DNA of 6,622 nucleotides from Gemmatimonadota bacterium (GTDB lineage Bacteria; Latescibacterota; UBA2968; UBA8231), in assembly GCA_026706505.1 (NCBI GenBank), contig JAPOYQ010000083.1:1-6622 (forward strand), written 5' to 3'. A program made the translations under genes and the position numbers. Positions within the stretch are counted from its first letter, which is position 1, and every line of letters begins with the position of its first letter. Below the pieces are notes generated by a model. It was not told the origin of the DNA. It worked only from the letters and a program-made list of their open reading frames with translations, and did not search any database. Shown here one piece after another: positions 5,953 to 6,622 of this stretch.

Positions 5953-6622
5953 CTACCCAGTTTCTGCGAGAACCGCTTTCAGCCGTTCCGGATAGTTTGT
6001 CAAAATTCCATCGACGCCGATCTCGATGTAAGCTCTCATATCTTCGGGGGTATCCGCATAGAAGACGTGCACAACTCGTCCTGCCGCATGGGCCTTTTGG
6101 ACAAACTCCCGAGTCGTGATGTCCCTTCCCGGCTGCATCGTCCGCAGCCCCATCTCTACCGATTTTCGGATGTATTCCTCTGGTGTGCGATCCGCGCGAA
6201 AGAGCCGGCACTCAATCTGCGAGTCAATCTCGGCAAAAATTCCAACGCTTTCATCGCTGCATGCCAAAATAGAAGCCTCTACCATCTGAAACTCGCGCAA
6301 TGCCTGTGCAACTTTGCGTTCATAGTGACCGTCTGGATTGCCCCCTTCTTTGAGGTGGACATTGAGTCTAACCTTCCCTTGTACAAGGTCTAATGCTTCC
6401 TCCCATGTTGGCACGCGCTCACCCCGAAACTGTTCACCAAACACTCTTCCGGCGTCGAGGGCTTTGATTTCAGCTAGTGTGAGTTCGGCAATCGCGCCCG
6501 TGCCATCTGTCGTTCGGTCTACGGTTGAGTCGTGCATGACAATTAGATGGTAATCCTTTGTCATGTGGAGATCTAGCTCAATCTCATCAACGCCAATTTC
6601 CAACGCCTTCTGAAAGGCGATC
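5953..6622 (-). CDS. Glycerophosphodiester phosphodiesterase family protein (5' truncated by window)
   Basis: The frame runs off the right edge; 222 residues are visible, starting IAFQKALEIGVDEIELDLH. GDPD features are the metal-binding E-L-D (fragment residues 15-17), catalytic H30 in VMHDSTVDRTTDGTG, the LAEIKALDAG segment, VPTWEEALDLV, and the closing GVDGILTNYPERL. The N-terminal HRG motif with the first catalytic histidine would lie just outside. These TIM-barrel enzymes hydrolyse glycerophosphodiesters to glycerol-3-phosphate and an alcohol. In the strand usually reading N-x-E-x-K, the Glu that binds the metal is replaced by His (NVHLK, H89; codon at 6355-6357), and the usual Trp in the later VxxWT-type strand is Phe (HVFYADTPEDM). 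The substrate or metal may therefore differ. A TTG at 6603 in this frame should not be taken as the start. The gene converges on the serine hydrolase with 12 bp between stops. Confidence 0.88.
   Translation of the reverse strand, partial: IAFQKALEIGVDEIELDLHMTKDYHLIVMHDSTVDRTTDGTGAIAELTLAEIKALDAGRVFGEQFRGERVPTWEEALDLVQGKVRLNVHLKEGGNPDGHYERKVAQALREFQMVEASILACSDESVGIFAEIDSQIECRLFRADRTPEEYIRKSVEMGLRTMQPGRDITTREFVQKAHAAGRVVHVFYADTPEDMRAYIEIGVDGILTNYPERLKAVLAETG

Overview
This window looks like chromosomal DNA from an uncultured, fairly GC-rich bacterium. Planctomycetota-, Latescibacterota- or Poribacteria-like lineages are the best guess. The reasons are a free-standing beta-propeller protein opening with an 'LFIDD'-type motif, a sialidase-fold neighbour, an isolated Gfo/Idh/MocA oxidoreductase, and a non-secreted beta-lactamase-fold hydrolase. 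This taxonomic guess is inferred from gene content, not from a marker gene. There are no rRNA or tRNA genes, CRISPR arrays, insertion sequences or phage genes that I can recognise.

Layout. Positions 1-1441 (+) hold a tight three-gene operon: the C-terminal part of a Gfo/Idh/MocA sugar oxidoreductase (cut by the window edge), a protein of the ureidoglycolate lyase (AllA) family, and an L-rhamnose mutarotase (RhaM) family protein. About 130 bp follow, with at most one doubtful 47-codon ORF. A 517-residue beta-propeller protein resembling GH32/43-type glycosidases lies on the minus strand (1575-3128). It is divergent, across a 242-bp AT-richer spacer, from a 385-residue Asp-box (sialidase-fold) protein (3371-4528, +). 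Only 23 bp later comes a class-C beta-lactamase-like serine hydrolase (4552-5940, +). It converges, with 12 bp between the stop codons, on a glycerophosphodiester phosphodiesterase family gene (5953-6622, -) whose N-terminus lies beyond the window.

How the genes may work together. The first operon reads as small-molecule carbohydrate catabolism: a mutarotase supplies the right anomer, a dehydrogenase oxidises or epimerises it, and the AllA-fold lyase may act on a sugar-acid intermediate rather than on ureidoglycolate. The two propeller proteins look like cytosolic carbohydrate-handling proteins of unknown specificity, since neither has a visible signal peptide. The hydrolase and the phosphodiesterase are common accessory enzymes and are not clearly linked to the rest. 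The last two genes appear less GC-rich than the first five.

I found no clearly new multi-gene system. The most interesting points are the AllA/RhaM/oxidoreductase combination, the sialidase-fold protein without a recognisable FRIP arginine motif, and a phosphodiesterase with His where Glu is expected in the NxExK metal-site motif.
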